Counted from the first letter of the stretch, positions 47,301 to 52,829 are shown. The stretch is DNA of 64,000 nucleotides from Anisus vortex (GCA_949126835.1 OX421508.1:16514398-16578397); one strand, 5' to 3'. Notes: a model not told the origin generated them from the letters alone. Numbers and translations: made by a program.

Positions 47301-49178
47301 AGGGGAATACGGGATGAAACAATATGACTTTTGCCTACGCAGTTTTAATATATGGATGGTCCCTAGCCGTGTAGGCCTACTTGTCGATTGTTTAAAAGAT
47401 AGAAAGAAAGAGAAGCATGTTTCAGTTCAGTTATCTTCCCCTTCTTTCTTTGAAATTTTCCAGAAACACGTCATGGCTGGTGTTAAAATCAACGAAGACC
47501 TCCAGAGGGTCCTAGCGTCTTGTCAGGTGGTACAAGCAGATCTTACAGAGTTATCTATCCTGGAGACCATAATTCTACTGCGATTTGGTAAGGCTAGACT
47601 ATGTACAATAGAACAGGGGTCGGCAACCTTTTGATAATCGTGTGCCAAAGTAGGATTTATAATTCATTCAGCGTGCCAACAGTCTAAATGCTATATCCAT
47701 CTATAGAACTAAATTTCTTGTTGAAGAGAGTTAAATTGCCATTTGAGAGGTCTTCCGCATGCGACTGGAAATCGCTCTGAGTGCCAAGTCTGGCACGCGT
47801 TCCATGGGTTTTCGACCCCTGGTATAGAACATATTATCAATGTATTTTGGTTCGTGTCTAAACTGACACGCCCTCCGAACCCAAATCTATTTCCTTCACT
47901 CATTGACCTCTACCTGTCTAAATGCGACATGCATGTGAAAAAAAAATCTTGTTATTTTCTTTGAGCGAAAAAAGGGGTTTTCATAAGCTATCCTATCCTA
48001 AGTAAAAATGCAGTTGTAGACATAGAATGGCTTTCAAACAGTGGATTCCAGTGTGTTACGGCACCTTGTGTAACCACGACATCTTTATATGTGTGTGGGC
48101 GGAGGGTGGGGGGTGGCAAAATATTGCAAAGGCTATCTTAAAAAAGAAATGTTGGTTTCGATTCAATGTCTTTAAACACAAAACATGGAAGGGTGCCATG
48201 AAAAAAAATGAAAAAAACTTAACTTCAAATTGAGCGCTGCCATTGCAAAAAGGTGAGGGAACTACTGCTCTAGGACGTACAAATTAGACTACAATTTCGA
48301 GTATTTAAGACTTATTTTCAAGCCTTACTATTAGAGATAATAAGCAATGAAACATTTTTTGTTGTATTCTTATAAACGCTACTTCACATGCCCTTTTATG
48401 TGTCATTGTTGCGGCTAGGATATTTTTTGGTGGTAATGAGTAATAGTAATAATGCAAAAAATATTTTTTACAGTAGGCTTCATAAAAATCTCAAAACCCT
48501 TGGATGGATCATTTGGGTACTATTGCTGACTGTAGTACTATTGCTCGCCAGCTGTCACGGTCTTGTTTCCAACTTTGAGAATTAATGAAAGGCAGGCCCA
48601 CTTTTTCTTCTGTCTGCTTCTTCTTCTTCCTCCCGACAGGATGGTCTTTGCAAGGCCATCGTCTCTTGCTACGTGCAACTACAATCCCAGTTACCTTCAG
48701 GTCTTTATATTATATGGGTCGATGACGTTGACGATTAATTTGCGGACAGCTTCAATTGAGATGTGCTCCGTATACGACATGCATACAATTATAAAATATA
48801 AAATTATAATATCTGGATAAAATATTTTCAAAAGATTAAGAAATACGGAATTGTTTTATTTTTCCAGAGCAGCGAGATCGTCTGCTGGAAGCCAGCCGTG
48901 TGGAAATGCTCCAGGACCAATCCCAGCTGGCCTTGTTTCACTACTGCAACTACAGCACGCAACACCAACAGCAGCGCCATCAGGCCATCGGTGCCCCCGG
49001 ACAGGGCTTCCAGCAGCCGGGGCCCGTTATTGCGTGCGGCTGTGGAGTTTGCGGTCAGCGCTTCGGGAGGCTCCTGCTCCTTCTCCCGCTCCTGTCCACG
49101 GTCACTGGACCGGAAGTGGAGAGGGACTTGTTCCTGGACATTAACGTCAGGCGGTTGATCAAGTCCGCTTTCAGCTAA
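18604..49178 (+). CDS. NR2E-group nuclear receptor (six coding exons, 422 aa)
   Basis: A ligand-regulated-type transcription factor that would act in the nucleus by binding AGTCA/GGTCA-like half-sites. Coding segments 18604-18787, 26867-26959, 38933-39256, 42065-42297, 47464-47587 and 48868-49178 join in frame to 1269 nt. Order: short N-terminus; two-finger DNA-binding domain (about residues 20-92) including [16 protein letters not shown] and a P-box read as [11 protein letters not shown]; the extension [10 protein letters not shown]; Ser/Pro/Gly-rich hinge; ligand-binding domain with [14 protein letters not shown] and a final [10 protein letters not shown] helix. Length suits NR2E receptors (roughly 385-450 aa). 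The aspartate P-box and the [12 protein letters not shown] finger resemble, from memory, the HR83/NR2E6 subgroup more than PNR. Introns of 8.1, 12.0, 2.8, 5.2 and 1.3 kb are packed with transposons. A further 5' exon cannot be excluded. Confidence 0.88.
18922..19207. mobile_element. MITE of the CATAGACTATAATA family in intron 1
   Basis: Ends CATAGACTATAATAAGATGG and, inverted, CCATCTCATTATAATCTTAG. Flanking octamers GTTAAAAC and GTTAATAG agree at 6 of 8 positions, suggesting an 8-bp target duplication. The interior shares AATCGGGAATTCC with the THAP-bearing relative at 14207-15071. Confidence 0.7.
19545..19705 (-). mobile_element. hAT MITE relic (GGGGTCGGCAACC family), inverted
   Basis: The stretch GGATTTCTAATTCATTCAGC, GTGCC, then GAGACTTGAATTTCCATTTT and GCGTGCCAAGTGCTGCG parallels the interior of the element at 47614-47821. 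Both terminal repeats are degraded. Confidence 0.5.
19935..20892. repeat. GC-rich island between two diverged direct repeats
   Basis: The segments 19935-20042 and 20725-20892 share GTTTCTTTTCGGTATTTAGT-like text, then GCCCTG...CATGCATAAA...GTCA-GCTTCTG. Between them, 20040-20470 is conspicuously GC-rich for this window and contains ACACGGCACGCCACGCC and its near-inverse GGCGTGTCGTAGGG. No ORF convinces. This may be part of a retroelement or a composite insertion; class unknown. Confidence 0.4.
21257..21477 (-). repeat. 3' LTR of the intron-1 Ty3/gypsy element
   Basis: 221 bp. In element orientation it starts TGTAGTGATAACTTG and ends CATTTCATTACA. A minus-strand AATAAA (TTTATT at 21318) could serve as the polyadenylation signal. 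Confidence 0.93.
21478..21491 (-). other. Polypurine tract
   Basis: On the minus strand this reads AAAAGGGGGAGA directly against the 3' LTR, the expected primer for plus-strand DNA synthesis. Confidence 0.85.
21494..25501 (-). CDS. Gag-Pol polyprotein, Ty3/gypsy, single 1335-codon ORF
   Basis: Gag and Pol are fused in one frame, without the frameshift many relatives use. Visible parts, in residue order: gag capsid region (about 1-220); two zinc knuckles, [13 protein letters not shown] and [14 protein letters not shown] (about 231-263); aspartic protease with [10 protein letters not shown] (about 315); reverse transcriptase (about 430-620) with YFDD at about 581; RNase H beginning [16 protein letters not shown]; integrase with an HHCC zinc finger (HDGHLG...CQHCE), DYYSRYLEI and VTDNGRQF core motifs; and a C-terminal tail rich in Gln, Pro and Thr. 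All catalytic motifs I looked for are intact. The ATG lies only 16 nt from the LTR. Confidence 0.95.
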   Translation of the reverse strand: MAKFHPPEQFDFSSPTKWPEWRERFLRFRMATKLGKEEGSVQVSSLIYAMGADAEKIYSTFTFEAGQSRPEENFELILSKFNSYFTPKQNIIHERAKFYTCSQKEGESVEQYIRTLYELAAYCEFSDKSDSIRDRLVLGLTDREISKKLQLQRDLTLDAAVEIARHYEMVKGQLLDQRGLSTDSVRFGAPPRRQTYSQSIGGKGEGSARRESTGNTFVSHKGESANFVKKCGNCGQSHYKTACPAKGKSCRHCGKLGHFISVCRQRKQHRDVHSIMHHDTVTQSYTFDSILSTVAEPPWRVTVNIHNLPINFKIDTGADVSVISRATYKKISPSPKLTHSTATLRSPGGFLQNLGEFTAPATFQNKKFQIRLFVINEETDSLLGRGVVNALGLVQKNINEIGAAVPLDLSTHIKCTPVTIKIRKDAEPYSLPTARRVPIPLIDKVMVELQRMEKAGVIEPITEATDWCAPMVPVLKKNGSIRICTDFKKLNSAVKRERYVLPVLDDILHKLQGATVFSKLDAASGFWQIPLDSSTAKLTTFITPFGRYYYKRLPFGITSAPEIFQRVMENILEKEQNVICYFDDVLVFSKTEKEHEKHLSAVLKRLNEVNLQLNQEKCEYRKKEIDFLGHRISKDGISPDPIKVSAIIDMPEPRDVEELRRLLGMVNFMGRYIPNISTILRPLTQLLEKKNHWTWGSSQINALTQVKKMLTSTPTLAFFDILRPCVVSVDASSYGIGGVLLQECDGKLKPVFFCSRTLTPAEKNYAQIEKELLAAVWTCEKLQKYLMGLPSFTLQTDHKPLISLINVRDLQDTPIRCQRMLIRLMRFNVHATYIPGVQLIIADTLSRSPQQVNVGLDKEVDRLIQDIDSHIDSVRMSWPASDAKLLQFASESEKDPIINTAIKYTENGWPKYVKNIEQYLKDFYNVRFELSVHQGMLIRGSQIVVPRSLRAEILSRIHDGHLGITKCRERAKQSVWWPGISGEIQQLVSSCQHCEQKMPTFRREPIMSTPLPSRPFQMIGADICDFKGQNYLVVVDYYSRYLEILPLSSMTSGVVITKFKSIFAHHGIPESLVTDNGRQFTSREFQTFSEEWNFLHVTSSPYYAQSNGEAERAVQEAKKILSQADFFLALMNYRSSPTTATGYSPAELVMGRKIRTILPTLPVNLSPKIIERKSILGKDEGRKRANQIYYNRRHGTRKLPPLEPGTKVLQKLDHERQWTNPATVIRSVAPRSYLIKTSFGTFRRNRKHLRPTSTFVPTSIGSLPDKDDAIVTEQQNGMPQPQGDSGFTNPQEPDNNTTETHLEPQEQAHGPPVGSTVLTTRSGRIINPPARYRND
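25502..25517 (-). other. Primer-binding site, probably tRNA-Leu
   Basis: Immediately next to the 5' LTR the minus strand reads TGGTGTCAGAAGTATT. The first 13 nt resemble the complement of a tRNA-Leu 3' end. The gag-pol ATG follows at once, so nearly the whole 5' leader lies inside the LTR. Confidence 0.75.
25518..25738 (-). repeat. 5' LTR of the intron-1 Ty3/gypsy element
   Basis: 221 bp, identical by eye to the copy at 21257-21477. It should hold the element's promoter. Confidence 0.93.
25998..26437 (+). mobile_element. TA-flanked MITE, CTCCCTTT family (copy 2)
   Basis: Starts CTCCCTTTCTTTGCAAACTA and ends AATAAAGGGAG with TA on each side. Closely matches 695-1145. It ends about 430 bp before exon 2 of the nuclear receptor. 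Confidence 0.75.
26867..26959 (+). CDS. Nuclear receptor exon 2: second zinc finger
   Basis: 93 nt between GCCTTGCAG and AATG|GTCAGT. Encodes [20 protein letters not shown] followed by [11 protein letters not shown], completing the C-x5-C-x9-C-x2-C finger begun in exon 1. Phase 1 at both ends. Confidence 0.93.
27120..27547. repeat. GATA-type degenerate microsatellite (left part)
   Basis: Dense GATAGATA / GTAGGTAG tetranucleotide repeats. The right part continues at 33857-34015, showing that the LTR element between them inserted into this tract. Confidence 0.85.
27548..28172 (-). repeat. 3' LTR of the intron-2 element
   Basis: 625 bp with a minus-strand AATAAA at 27777-27782. Contains AAGGTCA (28079) and GAGGTCA (28124) half-site-like words near its U3 edge. 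Confidence 0.92.
28173..28188 (-). other. Polypurine tract
   Basis: Minus strand reads TTTAGAAGGGGGGGGA next to the 3' LTR. Confidence 0.85.
28189..30331. other. Non-coding 3' part of the intron-2 LTR element
   Basis: About 2.1 kb of AT-rich sequence between ORF end and polypurine tract. It includes a (TC)n run at 28797-28832. One 60-codon minus-strand frame (29347-29529) has no known motif. No RT or RNase H remnant seen. Confidence 0.6.
30332..33058 (-). CDS. Gag-protease-integrase-remnant protein, 908 aa, no RT
   Basis: The N-terminal helical region and the SCAN-like capsid region (about 125-290) resemble the ORF at 54102-57917. Then come a zinc knuckle, [14 protein letters not shown], and an aspartic protease with [14 protein letters not shown] Lys/Glu-rich stretch follows ([16 protein letters not shown] onward). 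The integrase has lost the HHCC finger and first catalytic Asp; it keeps [15 protein letters not shown], but the segment that should carry the catalytic Glu jumps from HPESRGA to YGPIFG. After MIKPYLLK, the protein ends with a hydrophobic segment, [19 protein letters not shown], and a short polar tail. At least three deletions relative to its relative leave the frame open. It could supply capsid and protease but not integration or reverse transcription. Confidence 0.88.
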   Translation of the reverse strand: MEFIENPEEEVLKTLSIKKLKEIAEILKIEVTETTPSRTVLTQQIKDVLIASGKLKVESSAEGYQVEGQTMSEQFRFQLEMKRMEMEMEQRRLESQERDKKSQRESQERIELAKIGATKKESHNDVEMARWKKLVPTYIDKESEIANFFQTFEISCRDFKFPEDKWGILVRTAFTQGRARDCVLLLKEENLNDYEIIKDTVLKAYNQIPESYRKRFRQYTMSPYQTHLDFLRAEEKLMDQWIKSRNISTLKEMKDIILLEDFINKVRPDIRMYLSERDITDPHKAADLAEQYTLCHRTADGKNVNRAQRQAENTQQQHREKEHFVKQNDVNKKPVYKNVQCTFCKRTGHSIEDCWSIRSDKRPNKVVMCTSHKPIQNVQESENTNELNSKKDYSKPETLRVDLPESKSQKVEKSTTEDNEDKYPDYKYRMATIGLIVQVHRDEKVDQSIFDSEKSLKSSKDETTPESHGQGKNKIDTETLCSFQPFISEGCVALQKEGPLKSVKILRDTGASLTLLLKDVLPLNDNTLTGQTVLLRGFEWKEEIPLHRIYLSSGLVTGYVTVGVISKLPVEGISVILANDLAKGRVRPELIVKENPDPSPIVETGKEKELYPVGDVIKGMTPQKKKVEIISQEKKKKEEILPREKKEEEEVERDTTIFSMSEDCPKGNEQSKKSSQNELTAEQKVDPELLQLHEKAVDEKENPTTDVYEQIDHSINKQQCKPAVAGTDEDWRSITEETSAESWTETIKSYGLPQSIPSDRRTNFASEIFNPVLKNLCLEHEVTTESHPESRGAYGPIFGPTVQGPLKLLQEEWQTELDLLGLIKYLDKYINVLSDITVFVRKKLYTAHMQMPLLCDERKAKILYHLKMIKPYLLKTIGISLMLLTLLLLFVKFMPGVQDELNDKFTDS
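33214..33231 (-). other. Probable primer-binding site
   Basis: Beside the 5' LTR the minus strand reads GTTTGGGGTCTTCGTCCG. It resembles but does not equal the tRNA-Pro-type site of the sister element at 58165-58182. Confidence 0.55.
33232..33856 (-). repeat. 5' LTR of the intron-2 element
   Basis: 625 bp, identical by eye to 27548-28172. Confidence 0.92.
33857..34015. repeat. GATA-type degenerate microsatellite (right part)
   Basis: Continuation of the tract at 27120-27547 after the LTR insertion. Confidence 0.8.
34016..35144. other. Intron 2 segment without recognised gene
   Basis: Contains a GA-rich run (34073-34100) and a GC-richer patch (34370-34550) with CACACATTGTGTGTGTGG, which can fold back. 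An 86-codon + frame at 34304 has no known motif. The paired palindromes at 34808-34846 are listed separately. Confidence 0.45.
34808..34846. promoter_or_regulatory. Paired AGGTCA palindromes, possible nuclear receptor response element
   Basis: AAGGTCATGACCT (34808-34820) is a perfect zero-spaced inverted repeat of AGGTCA. GAGGTCATAACCT (34834-34846) is the same with one mismatch, about 25 bp on. AGGTCA is the canonical nuclear receptor half-site. These lie in intron 2 of a nuclear receptor gene; a regulatory role is inference. Confidence 0.35.
35145..35370. repeat. Interspersed repeat shared with 1235-1430, with (TA)n
   Basis: Repeats GGATGTGTACGGGTAGGTAG and neighbours from 1235-1430. An AT dinucleotide run occupies about 35288-35337. 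Confidence 0.6.
35524..36059 (-). mobile_element. TA-flanked MITE, CTCCCTTT family (copy 3)
   Basis: Starts CTCCCTTTCTATTAACTTGT and ends AAAGAAAGGGAG between TA dinucleotides, with CCCGACTAACAATACATTCT inverted relative to copies 1 and 2. Internal sequence differs in part, including a stretch rich in AAGCAAAGCCACAATCG. Confidence 0.7.
36424..36574 (+). mobile_element. tRNA-derived SINE head
   Basis: GGTTTCAGTGTTAGAGGCGG as box A-like region and CGCGGATTCTATCCCTGCCG as box B-like region. It abuts the hAT element at 36575. A minus-strand relative lies at 51526-51620. Confidence 0.45.
36575..38617 (+). mobile_element. Decayed 2-kb hAT transposon in intron 2
   Basis: Inverted ends CAGCGGTTTCCAAACTGTGG and AAAGTTTGGGAACCACTG, with flanking octamers ATCTAAAA (36567-36574) and ATCTAGAA (38618-38625), 7 of 8 alike. 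The interior still codes in pieces for hAT-like phrases: [13 protein letters not shown] near 37339 and [14 protein letters not shown] near 37973. These match the C-terminal half of Charlie/ZBED-type transposases as I remember them. Many stops; inactive. A G-run at 38538-38549 lies near the right end. Confidence 0.8.
38933..39256 (+). CDS. Nuclear receptor exon 3: DBD extension and hinge
   Basis: 324 nt after TTACTTTTTCAG, ending CTACTGC|GTAAGT (phase 1). Begins [16 protein letters not shown], the carboxy-terminal extension of the DNA-binding domain and a basic, nuclear-localisation-like stretch. The remaining residues are rich in Ser, Pro, Gly and aromatic residues and form the hinge up to ITAPDLL. 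GC-rich unlike its surroundings, as are exons 4 and 6. Confidence 0.9.
39257..40104. other. Intron 3, first part: nothing recognised
   Basis: AT-rich, no repeat ends or open frames of note. Confidence 0.5.
40105..40262 (+). mobile_element. SINE copy in intron 3
   Basis: Shares AGGATTTGTTCGGGACTAGA, TCTGATGGGTACCTAACATT and GTTGGGTAAAGTAAAGACGG with the SINE at 2243-2482; the head is degraded. Confidence 0.65.
40263..41549. other. Intron 3, second part: nothing recognised
   Basis: Mixed composition, no convincing feature. Confidence 0.45.
41550..41752. mobile_element. hAT-type MITE (CAGGGGCGAAGCC ends)
   Basis: Ends CAGGGGCGAAGCCAGA and inverted ACGTCGCCCCTG. Flanking octamers AATATGTC (41542-41549) and AATATGGC (41753-41760) match at 7 of 8, a clear hAT-type 8-bp target duplication. 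Confidence 0.78.
42065..42297 (+). CDS. Nuclear receptor exon 4: ligand-binding domain helices 1-5
   Basis: 233 nt after AACCTTTAG. Carries the receptor signature [20 protein letters not shown] followed by [12 protein letters not shown], which in NR2E receptors forms helices 3-5. The 3' junction is taken as TCTAAG|GTTTTG: a weak donor, but the only one that keeps phase with exon 5 before the stop at 42325. Confidence 0.88.
42298..44454. other. Intron 4 before the LINE: fragments only
   Basis: Holds a possible MITE between CAGTTGCGTAGCTAG (42706) and CTACTTGCGCTACTG (about 42869-42883), and a stretch at 43375-43440 (GCAGGCCCCACGAGAG to GGGTCCCATAAGAGTTT) that matches part of the hAT region near 37481-37533. 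The latter includes a perfect palindrome, CCGGTACGCCGTACCGG. No gene seen. Confidence 0.45.
44455..47020 (+). mobile_element. Non-LTR retrotransposon, APE-type, probably RTE-like, broken
   Basis: A GC-richer leader (44455-44790) precedes an endonuclease and reverse transcriptase in sense orientation inside intron 4. The coding region is interrupted by at least three lesions: a frameshift near 44850, another near 45490 before [11 protein letters not shown], and a stop near 45628. The similarity ends abruptly at about 47017, right after the RT palm. The 3' end and tail are missing, the reverse of the usual 5' truncation. Confidence 0.85.
44885..45514 (+). pseudogene. AP-like endonuclease domain of the LINE
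   Basis: The 209-codon frame contains [22 protein letters not shown] and [18 protein letters not shown], the metal-binding and catalytic stretches of LINE apurinic-type endonucleases. Just upstream, [12 protein letters not shown] in a shifted frame is the true start of the domain. The final histidine motif (GNDHDL) is in another frame at about 45495, so the enzyme is split and inactive. Confidence 0.85.
45681..47030 (+). pseudogene. Reverse transcriptase domain of the LINE, 3'-truncated
   Basis: 449 codons with [90 protein letters not shown] and the catalytic FADD box ([12 protein letters not shown]). The frame stops soon after YGMQISA, where relatives continue into the thumb and C-terminal region. 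Start is nominal: the real protein would begin in the endonuclease. Confidence 0.88.
47464..47587 (+). CDS. Nuclear receptor exon 5: ligand-binding domain helices 7-8
   Basis: 124 nt after AAATTTTCCAG, ending CGATTTG|GTAAGG (phase 1). Encodes [20 protein letters not shown] then [18 protein letters not shown], equivalent to the helix 7-8 segment (D-x-T-E-...-L-x-x-I-x-L-x) of NR2E receptors. Confidence 0.88.
47614..47821. mobile_element. hAT-type MITE 26 bp after the exon 5 donor
   Basis: Ends CAGGGGTCGGCAACCTTTTG and GGGTTTTCGACCCCTG, inverted. Flanking octamers CAATAGAA and GTATAGAA share six positions. Same family as 232-427 and 15359-15547. Confidence 0.75.
47822..48867. other. Rest of intron 5
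   Basis: GGCTTTCAAACAGTGG at 48029 and GGTGAGGGAACTACTGCTCT near 48252 look like worn inverted ends of another hAT-like insertion. Otherwise featureless. Confidence 0.4.
48868..49178 (+). CDS. Nuclear receptor exon 6: C-terminal ligand-binding domain
   Basis: 311 nt from TTTTTCCAG to TAA. Encodes [20 protein letters not shown], then a Gln/Gly/Pro-rich insert with a cysteine cluster (ACGCGVCG), then [20 protein letters not shown] and [20 protein letters not shown] to the stop. The [10 protein letters not shown] helix and overall end position match NR2E receptors. The final helix LIKSAF lacks the acidic residue of the usual AF-2 pattern. Confidence 0.9.
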
Positions 49179-49355
49179 ACTTTAAAACAACAATATTATT
49201 CTTAAATCTTGCCCTCTTGACTTATCATAGGACCAGGAGCTTTAGAGTCCAGACGTGTGAGAGAGGGGAGTGGGGCATCAAGCAGGTCTCTGTGAATCGA
49301 GGATGTGAGAGGGGGTGTGGGGTGATCTGCAAGTCTATTAATGTATCAGAAAAAC
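49179..49355. other. 3' flank of the nuclear receptor gene
   Basis: Presumed 3' UTR start. No AATAAA close to the stop; the transcript end is unknown. Confidence 0.4.
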
Positions 49356-50070
49356 CATAGACTATAATATACATGGACCGCTTGCTTTAGTTTTTTATGC
49401 TATTATCTTCTGTTTTTTGCAATTCCCGATTCTAATGAAGTAATTGTAATTCAACTTCCGTTTTATTTAATCGCATATTTTTCGACTTGAAATGAATACT
49501 TGTAGGCCTATTAATATATCATTGACTATAATAAGATGGACCGCCTGCTCTATTTTTAGAGCTTATTTTCTTTTTTCCGTGCGCACACCACACTGATCTA
49601 TAAATGTTTCCGCTCTGTACTACTTTCGATTTTAATTTTTCATTGAGAAAATCATGGAACTTGTATATCGATAACTTTATTTCCGGTATAGCAATTACGT
49701 TATTTAGAATCGGGAATTCCGATCAGCAGTGTTTCAAGTCATCATATAGCAGAAATACCATAGACCATAATATACACCAAACATGAGTCTAACAGATAAA
49801 CTCCATACTTCTTCAATAAGTAATTATTTAATTTGAACATTTACCTCCAGTATGCCTTTCAATTCATCAACAAAAACTTCCTCATCCATTGCGTCCATAT
49901 CTATCTGATTGACGCACAAAATTTCTAAAAAAAAATGGTGCGATTCAATAAAACGGAATTTGTATTACAATTACTTCATTTAGAATCGGGAATTCCGAAA
50001 TAAGCAGTCTTTCGAGTCATCTTATAGCAGAAAAACTAAAGCAAGCGGTCCATGTATATTATAGTCTATG
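49356..50070. mobile_element. CATAGACTATAATA-family element with perfect 40-bp ends and a nested relative
   Basis: Outer ends are perfect inverted repeats of about 40 bp, beginning CATAGACTATAATATACATG. GAAAAAC flanks both sides (49349-49355 and 50071-50077), a 7-8-bp target duplication. Inside, 49523-49785 holds a second set of related end sequences (TTGACTATAATAAGATGGAC and ATACCATAGACCATAATATA), suggesting a nested or rearranged copy. Same family as 14207 and 18922. Confidence 0.75.
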
Positions 50071-50073
50071 GAA

Positions 50074-51110
50074 AAACCAACAACTGGAGAATGAACGGTA
50101 CCAGTCAAGACCCCGGAGATAATTATAACATGCTGGAGAAATGTTGACATTGGGGCGTCTTCAATGCAATAAGATGAGGGCCTAGTTTTTGTCTGTGTAT
50201 GTGTCGCTTACTCATTTAATTTCGAGCCCCTTTTTAAGTTCATGGGTTCTGGAGCAATGTACTGGCTGACCCCATCTCCTTGACCATAGTAAGTACGTAC
50301 CGGTATGATTAAGTTGAGTTGAAATAGAACTTTAATCACAATCCTAAACACAAATGTGATTTCAAACACGCAAGAAGCTGAGCAATGTACATGTATTCAT
50401 ATGTTCACCTCCTACCCAGACCACAGCGTTTGAACTTTCACAAAAACTAAATAGCTCTAGTTATTGAAAAGCTTAAAATGCAACTTCTACCTTGGCTTTC
50501 GGTAGATACATGAAGCCATGAAGTCAATTTAGAATTCTACTTATCGTTTCTTTATGCAGAGAGTAGGTCGGGATGGAGGTTTTACATTTTGTTTTGATCA
50601 ATTGTAAAGATATGCAGGTGGGGGGAGATGGGGTTGTATAATATATTGAAGAACCCTAGAGCAAGTTATGAAGCTTTCAAAGTGAGATTACGCACTTGGT
50701 AGGCAAACGAAAGGGAGGATAACCAAATATTTTTGTACTAGAAAATTGTTCTCGTTTTATGTCCTCTTATTATGTCCCCATATTGTGTACATTCTATTTC
50801 TATGTATATAGTCATTGCTTGTAATTTTGAATTTCTTGTAAACTTTGTAGATATTTTACTCTCCGCCATTATATTTTTATTTACATTATATTATTAAACT
50901 ATTTCCATTCAATTGTTCAAAACTCGTGAAATTCTAAAATAAATCAATCAAACCAAAACCTCAACCAAGTCTGAAAATAATCTTCCTAAACTTCAATGTT
51001 AAAATCTGCAAAAGATATTGACAATATACACGAATTACGAACTAGAAATACAAACTAAGCAGTAAATATTAAAATTTGTTCCCTAGCTAAACCAACAAAT
51101 CTGCTTATAC
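50074..51110. other. Intergenic, nothing recognised
   Basis: AT-rich with no lengthy frame or repeat partner. Confidence 0.5.
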
Positions 51111-51118
51111 TCTTAAAG

Positions 51119-51472
51119 CAGGGGTCGGGAACCTATGGCTCGCGAGCCAGATGTGGCTCTATTGATGGCTGCATCTGGCTCGCAGACAAATGTTCGATTA
51201 TATAAAAAAAATATTTAGACTCCTTTGATCTACATATTAATTGCATAGGCCCTATTAATATTTCATTCTACAAATGAGCTAAAGTCTACTGCAGCTCAGC
51301 ATCAAAAGAATTAAGAGACATAATTATAGTACTTTTAGTGTTGAAATTACACAAAATGCACACATTTACTTGAATTTTTTTGTTTTAAACATAATGTATG
51401 GCTCTCACAGAATTACTTTACAAAACATGTGGTGTCCATGGCTCTCTCAGACAAAAAGGTTCCCGACCCCTG
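51119..51472. mobile_element. Young hAT MITE with perfect ends and 8-bp duplication
   Basis: Perfect 16-bp inverted ends, CAGGGGTCGGGAACCT and its complement, and a perfect octamer duplication TCTTAAAG (51111-51118 and 51473-51480). The interior has GGCTCGCGAGCCAGATGTGG near the left and GGCTCTC boxes near the right. No transposase. Confidence 0.93.
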
Positions 51473-51525
51473 TCTTAAAGAATAGTTGTCTTATAAGTTT
51501 ACATACGTTCCTTCTAGATAGAAGA

Positions 51526-51620
51526 TTATTACGTATACTAGGCCCAAAACTCCTGCAGGGCGACAGGGATCCGTCGGTGGCAGGGATAGAACCCGCGACC
51601 TGTCAGTTGGTTTTTGGTTG
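51526..51620 (-). mobile_element. tRNA-derived SINE head, minus strand
   Basis: On the minus strand, GACAGGTCGCGGGTTCTATC resembles a box B region and is like the SINE head at 36424-36574. Confidence 0.45.
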
Positions 51621-52154
51621 ACTGATGTGTAATTAAATTACAGTAATGAGCTGGTCAATAAATTTTACCAGATTCTTCGGACCAATAAAAGAAAAAAAAC
51701 TTATTTTAACCCTTTCTCCCCTGGAGTCACCGGGAGTCTTCTGGAACTAAAAGTTTGTCAAAATCAGAAAGGGAGTTTATCAAAACGAACTAATATAGGT
51801 CTATATTTAAAAAACTGGTCTTCAATTTCATTATTAACCAATTTATCATCCTTTCTTACTCTCTATATTTTCTTTGTTTTTCTCCCTAAATCTTTCTTTC
51901 TTCTAATACTATACCATTTGTTCCCTCTCTCTGCGAGTCTTTCTTTGCTCCATTCTCTATACTTCCCATTCTTTAGTTGTTGTGTTTCTAACTAAATAAT
52001 TTTGCATTTTTCTATTAATCTTCATCTCTATAAAATTGTAAGTGTTTAAAAAAAAACACAATATTATTAAATTATAAATTTCTTTTTTTGACTATAAAAA
52101 TTGATTGAATGAAAATCTAATTTATGTGAAGCTCATTATTATTTATTATCATAA
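51621..52154. other. Nothing recognised
   Basis: AT-rich; CT-rich around 51850-51970. Confidence 0.5.
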
Positions 52155-52829
52155 TGTTACGTCCACAATCCCCTTGTGGCCAGAGCTGTGTAGATCTTGC
52201 TGATAATTCTCGTTAGTCCTAGGGGAGACTTTAATTATTAGTATTTACGTTTCAGTATTACACGAACTCTTCTTATAGTCCTGGGCACAAATTCAGTATT
52301 TGTATTCCAACATTTCCTCTCTTGTAAATTATGGTAGTAGATAAATCTTATAGTAATGTATACAACACAATAGGATAGTAACTTGACAAAGAAGCTTCAG
52401 TGTAACTGTTGTTGATCGTTTATTTCAGGTGGTATGTTCAATATATACAATATATCTATTATGTACAGTTAGAATAAAATAGTGCAAACACAAACGTTCT
52501 CAAACGAACATATTTTGAAACTCTCTGTCTTTCAGACAAAACAAATCATTAAATACTATCCGAGTGGTGCAAGGGACAGACCCACTACCAGTAGGGGTGA
52601 AAATCATGGTAACATTACAAAACTCATAACAAAACGATATGAACTTCCCCTATTAAATAATGAGTCGTTCCCAGACTCTGAGAATTTGAGATCAACACAG
52701 AATCCCAGCATTACCTAGAACCTTTCGTTTTCCTACTAAACGTCCTAATATCGCGTGTAGTAAGAAAAGAGAGAGAGAGGAGAATAAACATTGCGTGTTC
52801 CAATTCTTGGAAAAACAATATACATGACA
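52155..52829 (-). repeat. 3' LTR of the downstream element
   Basis: 675 bp, with a minus-strand AATAAA at 52419-52424. A 78-codon + frame inside appears identically in both LTRs and is not a gene. Confidence 0.93.

Noticed and set aside
52482..52718. 78-codon gene, also at 58514-58750
   Set aside because: The identical copies exist because they lie within the two LTRs; no motif and no independent support.
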